Below are positions 1 through 13,204 of a DNA stretch of 64,000 nucleotides, piece after piece. Source of the stretch: Clusia tigrina (taxonomy: Eukaryota; Arthropoda; Insecta; Diptera; Clusiidae); contig OV050030.1 of the NCBI GenBank assembly GCA_920105625.2, forward strand, positions 193,435,887-193,499,886. Direction: 5' to 3'. A program made the translations under genes and the position numbers. Numbering within the stretch: the stretch's first letter is position 1; each line of letters starts with the position of its first letter. The notes beneath the pieces were generated by a model. It had not been told where the DNA came from. It saw only the letters and a list, made by a program, of their open reading frames with translations, and did no database searches.

Positions 1-540
1 TAGAAAAGGCAGCAGATGCCCCAATCGACAGCGGCAGCGACTTAGACGCCTACAGAGACGATGACAGAGGCTGCGACGCCGACTGAGGCAGATAGGTGTA
101 GATATAGGCATTGAGAAGGCAGCAGACCCCCCAATCGAAAGCGGCAGCTACTGAGACGCCTACAGAGACGCTGACTGAGGCTCCGACGCCGACTAAGACG
201 CCTACTGAGGCAGATAGGGGTGGATATAGGCTTAGAGAAGGCAGAAGACCCCCCAATCGACAGCTGCAGCAACTGGGACGCCTACAGAGACACTGACAGA
301 GGCTGCGACGCCGACTGAGATGCAGACTCAGGCAGATATGGGTAGATATAGGCATAGAGAAGGCAGCAGACCCTCCCAATCGAGAGCGGCAGCTACGGAG
401 ACGCCTACAGCGACGCAGACAGAGGCTGCGACGCCCACTGGGACGCCAACTGAGGCAGATTATGGTAGATATAGGCATAGAGAAGGCAGCAGACCCCCCA
501 ATTGACAGCGGCAGCGACTGAGACACCTACAGAGACGCTG

Positions 541-2700
541 AAAGAGGCTGCGACGCCGACTGCGACGCCGACTGCGACGCCGACTGAGGCAGATAGGGGT
601 AGATATAGGAATAGAGAGGGCAGCGGACCCTCAATCGACAGCGGCAGAGACTGACACGCCTACAGAGACGCTGGCAGAGGCTGCGACGCCGACTAAGACG
701 CCTACTGAGGCAGATAGGGGTGGATATAGGCTTAGAGAAGGCAGAAGACCCCCCAATCGACAGCTGCAGCAACTGGGACGCCTACAGAGACACTGACAGA
801 GGCTGCGACGCCGACTGAGATGCAGACTCAGGCAGATATGGGTAGATATAGGCATAGAGAAGGCAGCAGACACTCCCAATCGAGAGCGGCAGCTACGGAG
901 ACGCCTACAGCGACGCTGACAGAGGCTGCGACGCCCACTGGGACGCCAACTGAGGCAGATTGGGGTAGATATAGGCATAGAGAAGGCAGCAGACCCCCCA
1001 ATCGACAGCGACTGAGACGCCTACAGAGACGCTGATAGAGGCTGCGACGCCGACTGCGACGCCGAATGAGGCAGATAGGGGTACATATAGGAATAGAGAA
1101 GGCAGCAGACGCCCAATCGACAGCGGCAGAGACTGACACGCCTACAGAGACGCTGACAGAGCTTGCGATGCCGACTGAGGCAGATAGGGGAAGTTCTATG
1201 CGTATAGAAGCAGCAGACGCCCCAATCGACAGCGGCAGCTACTGAGACGCCTAGAGAGACGCTGACAGAGGTTGCGACGCCGACTGAGACAGAGAGGGGT
1301 AGATATAGGCATAGAGAATGCAGCAGATCCCCCTCCCCCCAATTGACAGCGGCAGCGACTGAGACTCCTACAGAGACGCTGACAGAGGCTGCGACTCCGA
1401 CTGAGGTAGATAGGTGTAGATATAGGCATAGAGAAGGCAGCAGACCCACCAATGGACAGCGGGAGCGACTGAGACGCCTACAGAGACGCTTGCAGAGGCT
1501 GCGACGCCGACTGAAACGCAGACTCAGGCAGATATGGGTAGATATAGGCATAGAGAAGGCAGCAGACCCTCCCAATCGAGAGCGGCAGCTACGGAGACGC
1601 CTACAGCGACGCTGAGAGAGGCTGCGACGCCCACTGGGACGCCGACTGAGGCAGATAGGGGTAGATATAGGCAGAGAGAAGGCAGCAGACCCCCCAATCG
1701 ACAGCGGCAGCGACTGAGACGCCTACAGTAACGCTGAAAAAGGCTGCGACGCCGACTGCAACGCCGACTGAGGCAGATAGGGGTAGATATAGGAATAGAG
1801 AAGGAAGCAGACCCCCAATCGACAACGGCAGAGACTGACACGCCTACAGAGACGCTAACAGAGGCTGCGAAGCCGACTGAGGCAGATAGGTTTAGATATA
1901 GGCATAGAGAAGGCAGTAGACCCCCCAATCGACACCGGCAGCGACTGAGACGTCTACAGAGACGCTTATAGATACTGCGACGCCGACTGAGATGTCGACT
2001 GAGGCAGATAGGGGTAGATATAGGCATAGAGAAAACAGCAGACTCACCCAATCGACAGCGGCAACGGCTGAGACGCATACAGTGGCGCTGACAGAGGCTG
2101 CGACGCCGACTGAGATGCCGACTGAGGCAGATAGAGGTAGATATAGGCATAGAGAAGGCAGCAGACCCCACAATCGATAGCGGCAGAGACTGAGACGCCT
2201 ACAGAGACGCAGAAAGAGGCTTCGACGCCGACTGATTCGCCGACTGAGACGCCGACTGAAGCAGATAGGGGTAGATATAGGCATAGAGAAGGCATCAGAC
2301 CCCCCAATCGATAGCGGCAGCGACTGAGACGCCTACAGAGACTTTGACAGAGGCTGCGACGCCGACTGAGACGCCTACTGAGGCAGATAGGCGTAGATAT
2401 ATTCATAGAGAAGGCTGCAGACGCCCCAATCAACAGCGGCAGCGACTTAGACGCCTACAGAGACGCTGACAGAGGCTCCGACGCCGACTGAGACGCCGAC
2501 TGAGGCAGATAGGGGAAGATATAGGCATACAGAAGGCAGCAGACGCACCAATCGACAGCGGCGGCGACTGATACGTCTACAGAGACGCTGACAGAGACTG
2601 CGACGCCTACTGATACGCCGACTGAGGCAGATAGGGGTAGCTATAGGCATAGAGAAGGCAGCTAACCCCCCAATCGACAGCGGCAGCGACTGAGACGCCT
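541..2700. repeat. Higher-order repeat copy, 5.26-kb pair, left
   Basis: This run of about 19 units reappears almost base for base at 5774-7960, at an offset of about 5258 bp. Shared private variants fix the register: the gcggaccctcaatcg unit (about 620 and 5879), the truncated unit with aagttctatgcgtatagaag (1191 and 6449), the agagaggggtag variant (about 1290 and 6547), and the attcatagagaaggctgcag variant (2401 and 7660). The pair diverges at about 2700/7960. This indicates a duplication of a multi-unit block, not independent drift of single units. Confidence 0.8.
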
Positions 2701-5700
2701 ACAGGGACGCTGACAGAGGCTGCGACGCCGACTGAGGCAGATAGGGGTAGATATAGGCATAGAGAAGGCAGCAGACCCCACAATCGATAGCGGCAGAGAC
2801 TGAGACGCCTACAGAGACGCAGAAAGAGGCTTCGACGCCGACTGAGACGCCGACTGAGACGCCGACTGAAGCAGATAGGGGTAGATATAGGCATAAAGAA
2901 GGCATCAGACCCTCCAATCGATAGCGGCAGCGACTGAGACGCCTACAGAGACGCTGACAGAGGCTGCGACGCCTACTGAGGCAAATAGGCGTAGATATAG
3001 GCATAGAGAAGGCAGCAGACGCCCCAATCAACAGCGGCAGCGACTGAGACGCCTACAGAGACGCTGACAGAGGCTGCGACGTCGACTGAGACGCCGACTG
3101 AGGCAGATAGGGGTAGCTATAGGCATAGAGAAGGCAGCAGACCCCCAATCGACAGCTGCAGCGACTGGGACGCCTACAGAGACGCTGAAAGAGGCTGCGA
3201 CGCCGACTGCGACGCCGACTGAGGCAGATAGGAGTAGATATAGGAATAGAGAAGGCAGCGGACCCCCAATCGACAGCGGCAGAGACTGACACGCCTACAG
3301 AGACGCTGACAGAGACTGCGACGCCTACTGATACGCCGACTGAGGCAGATAGGGGTAGCTATAGGCATAGAGAAGGCAGCTAACCCCCAATCGACAGCGG
3401 CAGCGAATGAGACGCCTACAGAGACGCTGACAGGGGCTGCGACTCCGACTGAGACGCCGACTGAGGCAGATAGGTGTAGATATAGGCATAGAGAAGGCAG
3501 CAGACCAACCCAATCGAAAGCGGCAGCTACTGAGACGAGTACAGAGACGCTGACTGAGGCTGCGACGCCGACTAAGACGCCTACTGAGGCAGATAGGGGT
3601 GGATATAGGCTTAGAGAAGGCAGCAGACCCCCCAATCGACAGCTGCAGCGACTGGGACGCATACAGTGGCGCTGAAAGAGGCTGCGACGCCGACTGCGAC
3701 GCCGACTGAGGCAGATAGGAGTAGATATAGGAATAGAGAAGGCAGCCGACCCCCAATCGACAGCGGCAGAGACTGAGACACCTACAGAGACGCTGACAGA
3801 GGTTGCGTTGCCGACTGAGGCAGATAGGGGAAGTTCTATGCGTATAGAAGCAGCAGACGCCCCAATCGACAGCGGCAGCTACTGAGACGCCTAGAGAGAC
3901 GCTGACAGAGGTTGCGACGCCGACAGAGACAGATAGGGGTAGATATAGGCATAGAGAATGCAGCAGATCCCCCTCCCCCCAATTGACAGCGGCAGCAAAT
4001 GATACTCCTAGAGAGACGCTGACAGAGGCTGCGACGCCGACTGAGACAGATAGGGGTACATATAGGCATAGAGAATTCAGCAGACCCCCAATCGGCAGCG
4101 GCGGCGACTGAGACGCCTACAGAGACGCTGACACAGACTGCAACGCCTACTGATACGCCGACTGAGGCAGATAGGGGTAGCTATAGGCATAGAGAAGGCA
4201 GCTAACCCCCAATCGACAGCGGCAGCGAATGAGACGCCTACAGAGACGCTGACAGGGGCTGCGACGCCGCCTGAGACAGATAGGGGTACATATTGGCATA
4301 GAGAAGGCAGCAGACCCCCCCAATCGACAGCGGCTGCGACAGAGACGCCTACAGAGACGCTTACAGAGGCTGCGACGCCGACTGAGACAGATAGTTGTAG
4401 ATATAAGTATACAGAAGGCAGCACACCCCCAAATTGATAGCGGCAGAGACTGAGACGCCTACAGAGACGCCTACAGAGACGCCTAAAGAGACCCTGACAG
4501 AGGCTGCGACTCTGACTGAGCCGCCGACTGAGGTAGATAGGGGTAGATATAGATATAGTGAAGGCAGCAGACCCACCAATGGACAGCGGCAATGACTAAG
4601 ACGCCTACAGAAATGCTGACAGGGGCTGCGACGCCGACTGAGGCAGATAGTGGCAGATCTATGCATAGAAAAGGCAGCAGATGCCCCAATCGACAGCGGC
4701 AGCGACTTAGACGCCTACAGAGACGCTGACAGAGGCTGCGACGCCGACTGAGGCAGATAGGTGTAGATATAGGCATAGAGAAGGCAGCAGACCCCCCCAA
4801 TCGAAAGCGGCAGCTACTGAGACGCCTACAGAGACGCTGACTGAGGCTGCGACGCCGACTAAGACGCCTACTGAGGCAGACAGGGGTGGATATAGGCTTA
4901 GAGAAGGCAGAAGACCCCCCAATCGACAGCTGCAGCAACTGGGACGCCTACAGAGACACTGACAGAGGCTGCGACGCCGACTGAGATGCAGACTCAGGCA
5001 GATATGGGTAGATATAGGCATAGAGAAGGCAGCAGACCCTCCCAATCGAGAGCGGCAGCTACGGAGACGCCTACAGCGACGCAGACAGAGGCTGCGACGC
5101 CCACTGGGACGCCAACTGAGGCAGATTATGGTAGATATAGGCATAGAGAAGGCAGCAGACCCCCCAATCGACAGCGGCAGCGACTGAGACACCTACAGAG
5201 ACGCTGACAGAGGCTGCCACGCCGACTGAGGCAGATAGGTTTAGATATAGGCATAGAGAAGGCAGCAGACCCCCCAATCGACACCGGCAGCGACTGAGAC
5301 GCCTACAGAGACGCTTACAGATACTGCGACGCCGACTGAGGCAGATTGGGGTAGATATAGGCATAGTGAAGGCAGCAGACCCACCAATAGACAGCGGCAA
5401 CGACGAAGACGCCTACAGAAATGCTGACAGGGGCTGCGACGCCGACTGAGGCAGATAGGGGCAGATCTATGCATAGAAAAGGCAGCAGACGCCCCAATCG
5501 ACAGCGGCAGCGACTGAGACACCTACAGAGACGCTGACAGAGGTTGCGACGCCGACTGAGGCTGATAGGTGTAGATATAGGCATAGAGAAGGCAGCAGAC
5601 CCCCCCCCCCTAATCGAAAGCGGCAGCTACTGAGACGCCTACAGAGACGCTGACTGAGGCTGCGACGCCGAGTAAGACGCCTACTGAGGCAGATAGGGGT

Positions 5701-5773
5701 GGATATAGGCTTAGAGAAGGCAGAAGACCCCCGAATCGACAGCTGCAGCGACTGGGACGCCTACAGAGACGCT

Positions 5774-7960
5774 GAAAGAGGCTGCGACGCCGACTGCGAC
5801 GCCGACTGCGACGCCGACTGCGACGCCGACTGCGACGCCGACTGAGGCAGATAGGGGTAGATATAGGAATAGAGAGGGCAGCGGACCCTCAATCGACAGC
5901 GGCAGAGACTGACACGCCTACAGAGACGCTGGCAGAGGCTGCGACGCCGACTAAGACGCCTACTGAGGCAGATAGGGGTGGATATAGGCTTAGAGAAGGC
6001 AGAAGACCCCCCAATCGACAGCTGCAGCAACTGGGACGCCTACAGAGACACTGACAGAGGCTGCGACGCCGACTGAGATGCAGACTCAGGCAGATATGGG
6101 TAGATGTAGGCATAGAGAAGGCAGCAGACACTCCAAAACAAGAGCGGCAGCTACGGAGACGCCTACAGCGACGCTGACAGAGGCTGCGACGCCCACTGGG
6201 ACGCCAACTGAGGCAGATTGTGGTAGATATAGGCATAGAGAAGGCAGCAGACCCCCCAATCGACAGCGACTGAGACGCCTACAGAGACGCTGAAAGAGGC
6301 TGCGACGCCGACTGCGACGCCGAATGAGGCAGATAGGGGTACATATAGGAATAGAGAAGGCAGCAGACGCCCAATCGACAGCGGCAGAGACTGACACGCC
6401 TACAGAGACGCTGACAGAGCTTGCGATGCCGACTGAGGCAGATAGGGGAAGTTCTATGCGTATAGAAGCAGCAGACGCCCAAATCGACAGCGGCAGCTAC
6501 TGAGACGCCTAGAGAGACGCTGACAGAGGTTGCGACGCCGACTGAGACAGAGAGGGGTAGATATAGGCATAGAGAATGCAGCAGATCCCCCTCCCCCCAA
6601 TTGACAGCGGCAGCGACTGAGACTCCTACAGAGACGCTGTCAGAGGCTGCGACTCCGACTGAGGCAGATAGGTGTAGATATAGGCATAGAGAAGGCAGCA
6701 GACCCCCCCAATCGAAAGCGGTAGCTACTGAGACGCCTACAGAGACGCTTGCAGAGGCTGCGACGCCGACTGAAACGCAGACTCAGCCAGATATGGGTAG
6801 ATATAGGCATAGAGAAGGCAGCAGACCCTCCCAATCGAGAGCGGCAGCTACGGAGACGCCTACAGCGACGCTGACAGAGGCTGCGACGCCCACTGGGACG
6901 CCGACTGAGGCAGATAGGGGTAGATATAGGCAGAGAGAAGGCAGCAGACCCCCCAATCGACAGCGGCAGCGACTGAGACGCCTACAGTAACGCTGAAAAA
7001 GGCTGCGACGCCGACTGCAACGCCGACTGAGGCAGATAGGGGTAGATATAGGAATAGAGAAGGAAGCAGACCCCCAATCAACAACGGCAGAGACTGACAC
7101 GCCTACAGAGACGCTAACAGAGGCTGCAAAGCCGACTGAGGCAGATAGGTTTAGATATAGGCATAGAGAAGGCAGTAGACCCCCAATCGACACCGGCAGC
7201 GACTGAGACGTCTACAGAGACGCTTATAGATACTGCGACGCCGACTGAGATGTCGACTGAGGCAGATAGGGGTAGATATAGGCATAGAGAAAACAGCAGA
7301 CTCACCCAATCGACAGCGGCAACGGCTGAGACGCATACAGTGGCGCTGACAGAGGCTGCGACGCCGACTGAGATGCCGACTGAGGCAGATAGGGGTAGAT
7401 ATAGGCATAGAGAAGGCAACAGACCCCCACAATCGATAGCGGCAGAGACTGAGACGCCTACAGAGACGCAGAAAGAGGCTTCGACGCCGACTGATTCGCC
7501 GACTGAGACTCCGACTGAAGCAGATAGGGGTAGATATAGGCATAGAGAAGGCATCAGACCCCCCAATCGATAGCGGCAGCGACTGAGACGCCTACAGAGA
7601 CTTTGACAGAGGCTGCGACGCCGACTGAGACGCCTACTGAGGCAGATAGGCGTAGATATATTCATAGAGAAGGCTGCAGACGCCCCAATCAACAGCGGCA
7701 GCGACTGAGACGCCTACAGAGACGCTGACAGAGGCTCCGACGCCGACTGAGACGCCGACTGAGGCAGATAGGGGAAGATATAGGCATACAGAAGGCAGCA
7801 GACGCACCAATCGACAGCGGCGGCGACTGAGACGTCTACAGAGACGCTGACAGAGACTGCGACGCCTACTGATACGCCGACTGAGGCAGATAGGGGTAGC
7901 TATAGGCATAGAGAAGGCAGCTAACCCCCCAATCGACAGCGGCAGCGACTGAGACGCCTA
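5774..7960. repeat. Higher-order repeat copy, 5.26-kb pair, right
   Basis: Partner of 541-2700. The main structural difference is at its left edge, where the 12-bp module is present five times in a row (5783-5842) against three times in the partner (about 550-585). A separate pair, 1-535 and 4666-5200, lies just upstream at an offset of about 4665 bp, so the duplicated blocks were not all created in one event. Confidence 0.8.
5783..5842. repeat. Five-fold 12-bp module expansion
   Basis: Five perfect tandem copies of tgcgacgccgac lie inside one satellite unit. Elsewhere the same place holds one, two (for example about 3198-3221) or three copies (about 552-587 and 57227-57262). The module is 12 bp, so each addition keeps the reading frame of the longer unit and changes unit length in 12-bp steps. 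This is the main source of unit-length variation in the window. Confidence 0.9.
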
Positions 7961-8619
7961 CAGAGACGCTGACAGAGACTGCGACGCCTACTGATACGCC
8001 GACTGAGGCAGATAGGGGTAGCTATAGGCATAGAGAAGGCAGCTAACCCCCAATCGACAGCGGCAGCGAATGAGACGCCTACAGAGACGCTGACAGGGGC
8101 TGCGACTCCGACTGAGACGCCGACAGAGACAGATAGGGGTACATATAGGCATAGAGAAGGCAGCAGACCCCTCAATCGACAGTGGCTGCGACTGAGACGC
8201 CTACAGAGACGCTTACAGAGGCTGCGACGCCGACTGAGACAGATAGTTGTAGATATAAGCATACAGAAATCAGCAGACCCCCAAATGGATAGCGGCAGAG
8301 ACTGAGACGCCTACAGAGACGCCGACAGAGGCTGCGACGCTGACTGAGCCGCCGACTGAGGTAGATAGGGGTAGATATAGACATAGTGAAGGCAGCAGAC
8401 CCACCAATAGAGAGCGGCAACGACTAAGACGCCTACAGAAATACTGACAGGGGCTGCGACGCCGACTGAGGCAGATAGGGGCAGATCTATGCTTAGAAAA
8501 GGCAGCAGACGCCCCAATCGACAGCGGCAGCGACAGAGACGCCTACAGAGACGCTGACAGAGGCTGCGACGCCGACTGAGGCAGATAGGTGTAGATATAG
8601 GCATAGAGAAGGCATCAGA

Positions 8620-9650
8620 CCCCCCAATCGACAGCGGCAGAGACTGACACGCCTACAGAGACGCTGACAGAGGCTGCGACGCCGACTGAGGCAGATAGGT
8701 TTAAATATAGGCATAGAGAAGGCAGCAGACACCCCAATCGACAGCGGCAGCGACTGAGACGCCTAGAGAGACGCTGACAGAGGTTGCGACGCCGACTGAG
8801 ACAGATAGGGGTAGATATAGGCATAGAGAATGCAGCAGATCCCCCTCCCCCCAATTGACAGCGGCAGCGAATGAGACTCCTACAGAGACGCTGACAGAGG
8901 CTGCGACGCCGACTGAGACAGATAGGGGTAGCTATAGGCATAGAGAAGGCAGCTAACCCCCAATCGACAGCGGCTGCGACTGAGACGCCTACAGAGACGT
9001 TTACAGATACTGCGACGCCGACTGAGATGCCGACCGAGGCAGATAGGGGTACATATAGGTATAGAGAAGGCATCAGACACCCCAATCGATAGCGGCAGCG
9101 ACTGAGACACCTACAGAGACGCTGACAGAGGTTGCGATGCCGACTGAGGCAGATAGGGGAAGTTCTATGCGTATAGAAGCAGCAGACGCCCCAATCGACA
9201 GCGGCAGCTACTGAGACGCCTAGAGAGACGCTGACAGAGGTTGCGACGCCGACTGAGACAGATAGGGGTAGATATAGGCATAGAGAATGCAGCAGATCCC
9301 CCTCCCTCCAATTGACAGCGGCAGCGACTGAGACTCCTACAGAGACGCTGACAGAGGCTGCGACTCCGACTGAGGCAGTTAGGTGTAGATATAGGCATAG
9401 AGAAGGCAGCAGACCCACCAATGGACAGCGGGAGCGACTGAGACGCCTACAGAGACGCTTGAAGAGGCTGCGACGCCGACTGAGACGCAGACTCAGGCAG
9501 ATGTGGGTAGATATAGGCATAGAGAAGGCAGCAGACCCTCCCAATCGAGAGCGGCAGCTACGGAGACGCCTACAGCGACGCTGACAGAGGCTGCGACGCC
9601 CACTGGGACGCCGACTGAGGCAGATAGGGGTAGATATAGGCATAGAGAAG
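8620..9650. repeat. Higher-order repeat copy, 2.14-kb pair, left
   Basis: This segment of about 1.03 kb is repeated at 10756-11786, at an offset of about 2136 bp. Private variants shared by both include aggtttaaatatagg (8698 and 10834), the unit with ccgaccgaggcag followed by tacatataggtat, and gaggcagttaggtgtag (about 9371 and 11507). The close match implies a recent local duplication within block 1. Confidence 0.8.
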
Positions 9651-10755
9651 GTATCAGACCCCACAATCGATAGCGGCAGAGACTGAGACGCCTACAGAGA
9701 CGCAGAAAAAGGCTTCGACGCCGACTGAGACGCCGACTGAGACGCCGACTGAAGCAGATAGGGGTAGATATAGGCATAGAGAAGGCATCAGACCCCCCAA
9801 TCGATAGCGGCAGCGACTGAGACGCCTACAGAGACTTTGACAGAGGCTGCGACGCCGACTGAGACGCCTACTGAGGCAGATAGGGGTAGCTATAGGCATA
9901 GAGAAGGCAGCTAACCCCTAATCGACAGCGGCAGCGAATGAGATGCCTACAGAGACGCTGACATGGGCTTCGACGCCGACTGAGACGCCGACTGAGACAG
10001 ATAGGGGTACATATAGGCATAGGGAAGGCAGCAGACCCCCCAATCGACAGCGGCTGCGACTGAGACGCCTACAGAGACGCTTACAGAGGCTGCAACGCCT
10101 ACTGAGACAGATAGTTGTAGATATAAGCATACAGAAGGCAGCAGACCCCCAAATCGATAGCGGCAGAGACTGAGACGCCTACAGAGACGCTTACAGAGAC
10201 GCCTAAAGAGACGCTGACAGAGGCTGCGACTCTGACTGAGCCGCCGACTGAGGTAGATAGGGGTAGATATAGACATAGTGAAGGCAGCAGACCCACCAAT
10301 AGACAGCGGCAACGACTAAGACGCCTACAGAAATACTGACAGGGGCTGCGACGCCGACTGAGGCAGATAGGGGCAGATCTATGCTTAGAAAAGGCAGCAG
10401 ACGCCCCAATCGACAGCGGCAGCGACAGAGACGCCTACAGAGACGCTGACAGAGGCTGCGACGCCGACTGAGGCAGATAGGTGTAGATATAGGCATAGAG
10501 AAGGCAGCAGACCCCCCCAATCGAAAGCGGTAGCTACTGAGACGCCTACAGAGACGCTGACTGAGGCTGCGACGCCGACTAAGACGCCTACTGAGGCAGA
10601 TAGGGGTGGATATAGGCTTAGAGAAGGCAGCAGACCCCCCAATCGACAGCTGCAGCTACTGGGACGCCTACAGAGACGCTGAAAGAGGCTGCGATGCCGA
10701 CTGCGACGCCGACTGAGGCAGATAGGGGTAGATATAGGAATAGAGAAGGCAGCGG

Positions 10756-11786
10756 ACCCCCAATCGACAGCGGCAGAGACTGACACGCCTACAGAGACGC
10801 TGACAGAGGCTGCGACGCCGACTGAGGCAGATAGGTTTAAATATAGGCATAGAGAAGGCAGCAGACACCCCAATCGACAGCGGCAGCGACTGAGACGCCT
10901 AGAGAGACGCTGACAGAGGTTGCGACGCCGACTGAGACAGATAGGGGTAGATATAGGCATAGAGAATGCAGCAGATCCCCCTCCCCCCAATTGACAGCGG
11001 CAGCGAATGAGACTCCTACAGAGACGCTGACAGAGGCTGCGACGCCGACTGAGGCAGATAGGGGTAGCTATAGGCATAGAGAAGGCAGCTAACCCCCAAT
11101 CGACAGCGGCTGCGACTGAGACGCCTACAGAGACGTTTACAGATACTGCGACGCCGACTGAGATGCCGACCGAGGCAGATAGGGGTACATATAGGTATAG
11201 AGAAGGCATCAGACACCCCAATCGATAGCGGCAGCGACTGAGACACCTACAGAGACGCTGACAGAGGTTGCGATGCCGACTGAAGCAGATAGGGGAAGTT
11301 CTATGCGTATAGAAGCAGCAGACGCCCCAATCGACAGCGGCAGCTACTGAGACGCCTAGAGAGACGCTGACAGAGGTTGCGACGCCGACTGAGACAGATA
11401 GGGGTAGATATAGGCATAGAGAATGCAGCAGATCCCCCTCCCTCCAATTGACAGCGGCAGCGACTGAGACTCCTACAGAGACGCTAACAGAGGCTGCGAC
11501 TCCGACTGAGGCAGTTAGGTGTAGATATAGGCATAGAGAAGGCAGCAGACCCACCAACGGACAGCGGGAGCAACTGAGACGCCTACAGAGACGCTTGAAG
11601 AGGCTGCGACGCCGACTGAGACGCAGACTCAGGCAGATATGGGTAGATATAGGCATAGAGAAGGCAGCAGACCCTCCCAATCGAGAGCGGCAACTACGGA
11701 GACGCCTCCAGCGACGCTGACAGAGGCTGCGACGCCCACTGGGACGCCGACTGAGGCAGATAGGGGTAGATATAGGCATAGAGAAG
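10756..11786. repeat. Higher-order repeat copy, 2.14-kb pair, right
   Basis: Partner of 8620-9650. After about 11786 the two copies part: the left copy continues into a gtatcagaccccac unit, the right into a normal unit and then another aagttctatgcgtatagaag truncated unit at about 11876. The longest uninterrupted minus-strand open frame of the window (10385-11779) lies over this copy, but I treat it as a by-product of the repeat. Confidence 0.8.
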
Positions 11787-13204
11787 GCAGCAGACCCCCA
11801 ATCGACAGCGGCAGCGACTGAGACGCCTACAGAGACGCTGAAAGAGGCTGCGACGCCGACTGAGGCAGATAGGGGAAGTTCTATGCGTATAGAAGCAGCA
11901 GACGCCCCAATCGACAGCGGCAGCTACTGAGACGCCTAGAGAGACACTGACAGAGGTTGCGACGCCGACTGAGACACATAGGGGTAGATATAGGCATAGA
12001 GAATGCAGCAGATCCCCCTCCCCCCAATTGACAGCGGCAGCGACTGAGACTCCTACAGAGACGCTGACAGAGGCTGCGACGCCGACTGAGGCAGATAGGT
12101 GTAGATATAGGCATAGAGAAGGCAGCAGACCCACCAATCGACAGCGGCGGCGACTGAGACGCCTACAGAGACGCTGACAGAGACTGCGACGCCTACTGAT
12201 ACGCCGACTGAGGCAGATAGGGGTAGCTATAGGCATAGAGAAGGCAGCTAACCCCCAATCGACAGCGGCAGCGAATGAGACGCCTACAGAGACGCTGACA
12301 TGGGCTGCGACGCCGACTGAGACGCCGACTGAGACAGATAGGGGTACATATAGGCATAGGGAAGGCAGCAGACCCCCCAATCGACAGCGGCTGCGACTGA
12401 GACGCCTACAGAGACGCTTACAGAGGCTGCGACGCCGACTGAGACAGATAGTTGTCGATATAAGCATACAGAAGGCAGCAGACCCCCAAATCGATAGCGG
12501 CAGAGACTGAGACGCCTACAGAGACGCTTACAGAGACGCCTAAAGAGACGCTGACAGAGGCTGCGACTCTGACTGAGCCGCCGACTGAGGTAGATAGGGG
12601 TAGATATAGACATAGTGAAGGCAGCAGATCCACCAATAGACAGCGGCAACGACTAAGACGCCTACAGAAATGCTGACAGGGGCTGCGACGCCGACTGAGG
12701 CCGATAGGGGCAGATCTATGCATAGAAAAGGCAGCAGACACCCCAATCGACAGCGGCAGAGACTGACACGCCTACAGAGACGCTGACAGAGGCTGCGACG
12801 CCGACTGTGGCAGATAGGTGTAGATATAGGCATAGAGAAGGCAGCAGACCCCCCCCAATCAAAAGCGGCAGCTACTGAGACGCCTACAGAGACGGTGACT
12901 GAGGCTGCGACTCCGACTAAGACGCCTACTGAGGCAGATAGGGGTAGATATAGGCATAGAGAAGGCAGCAGACCCCCAATCGACAGCTGCAGCGACTGGG
13001 ACGCCTACAGAGACACTGACAGAGGCTGCGACGCCGACTGAGACGCAGACTCAGGCAGATATGGGTAGATATAGGCATAGAGAAGGCAGCAGACCCTCCC
13101 AATAGAGAGCGGCAGCTACGGAGACGCCTACAGCGACGCTGACAGAGGCTGCGACGCCCACTGGGACGCCGACTGAGGCAGATAGGGGTAGATATAGGCA
13201 TAGA

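Noticed and set aside
320..505. Plus-strand Thr/Glu/Pro-rich open frames (TETPTETLTEAATPT type) throughout the array
   Set aside because: Repeat-derived and mucin-like only by composition; they end at the tag and tga triplets in each unit and show no conservation as protein.
10385..11779. 464-codon minus-strand open frame, and similar ones at 8615-9664, 49032-49940, 39908-40780 and 44083-44955
   Set aside because: They are translations of the satellite in three successive registers (SRRRSLCQRLC, SVGVAASVSVS, YAYIYPYLPQS). The length follows from a unit not divisible by three with one antisense stop. There is no domain, no codon signal, and frames change with every indel.
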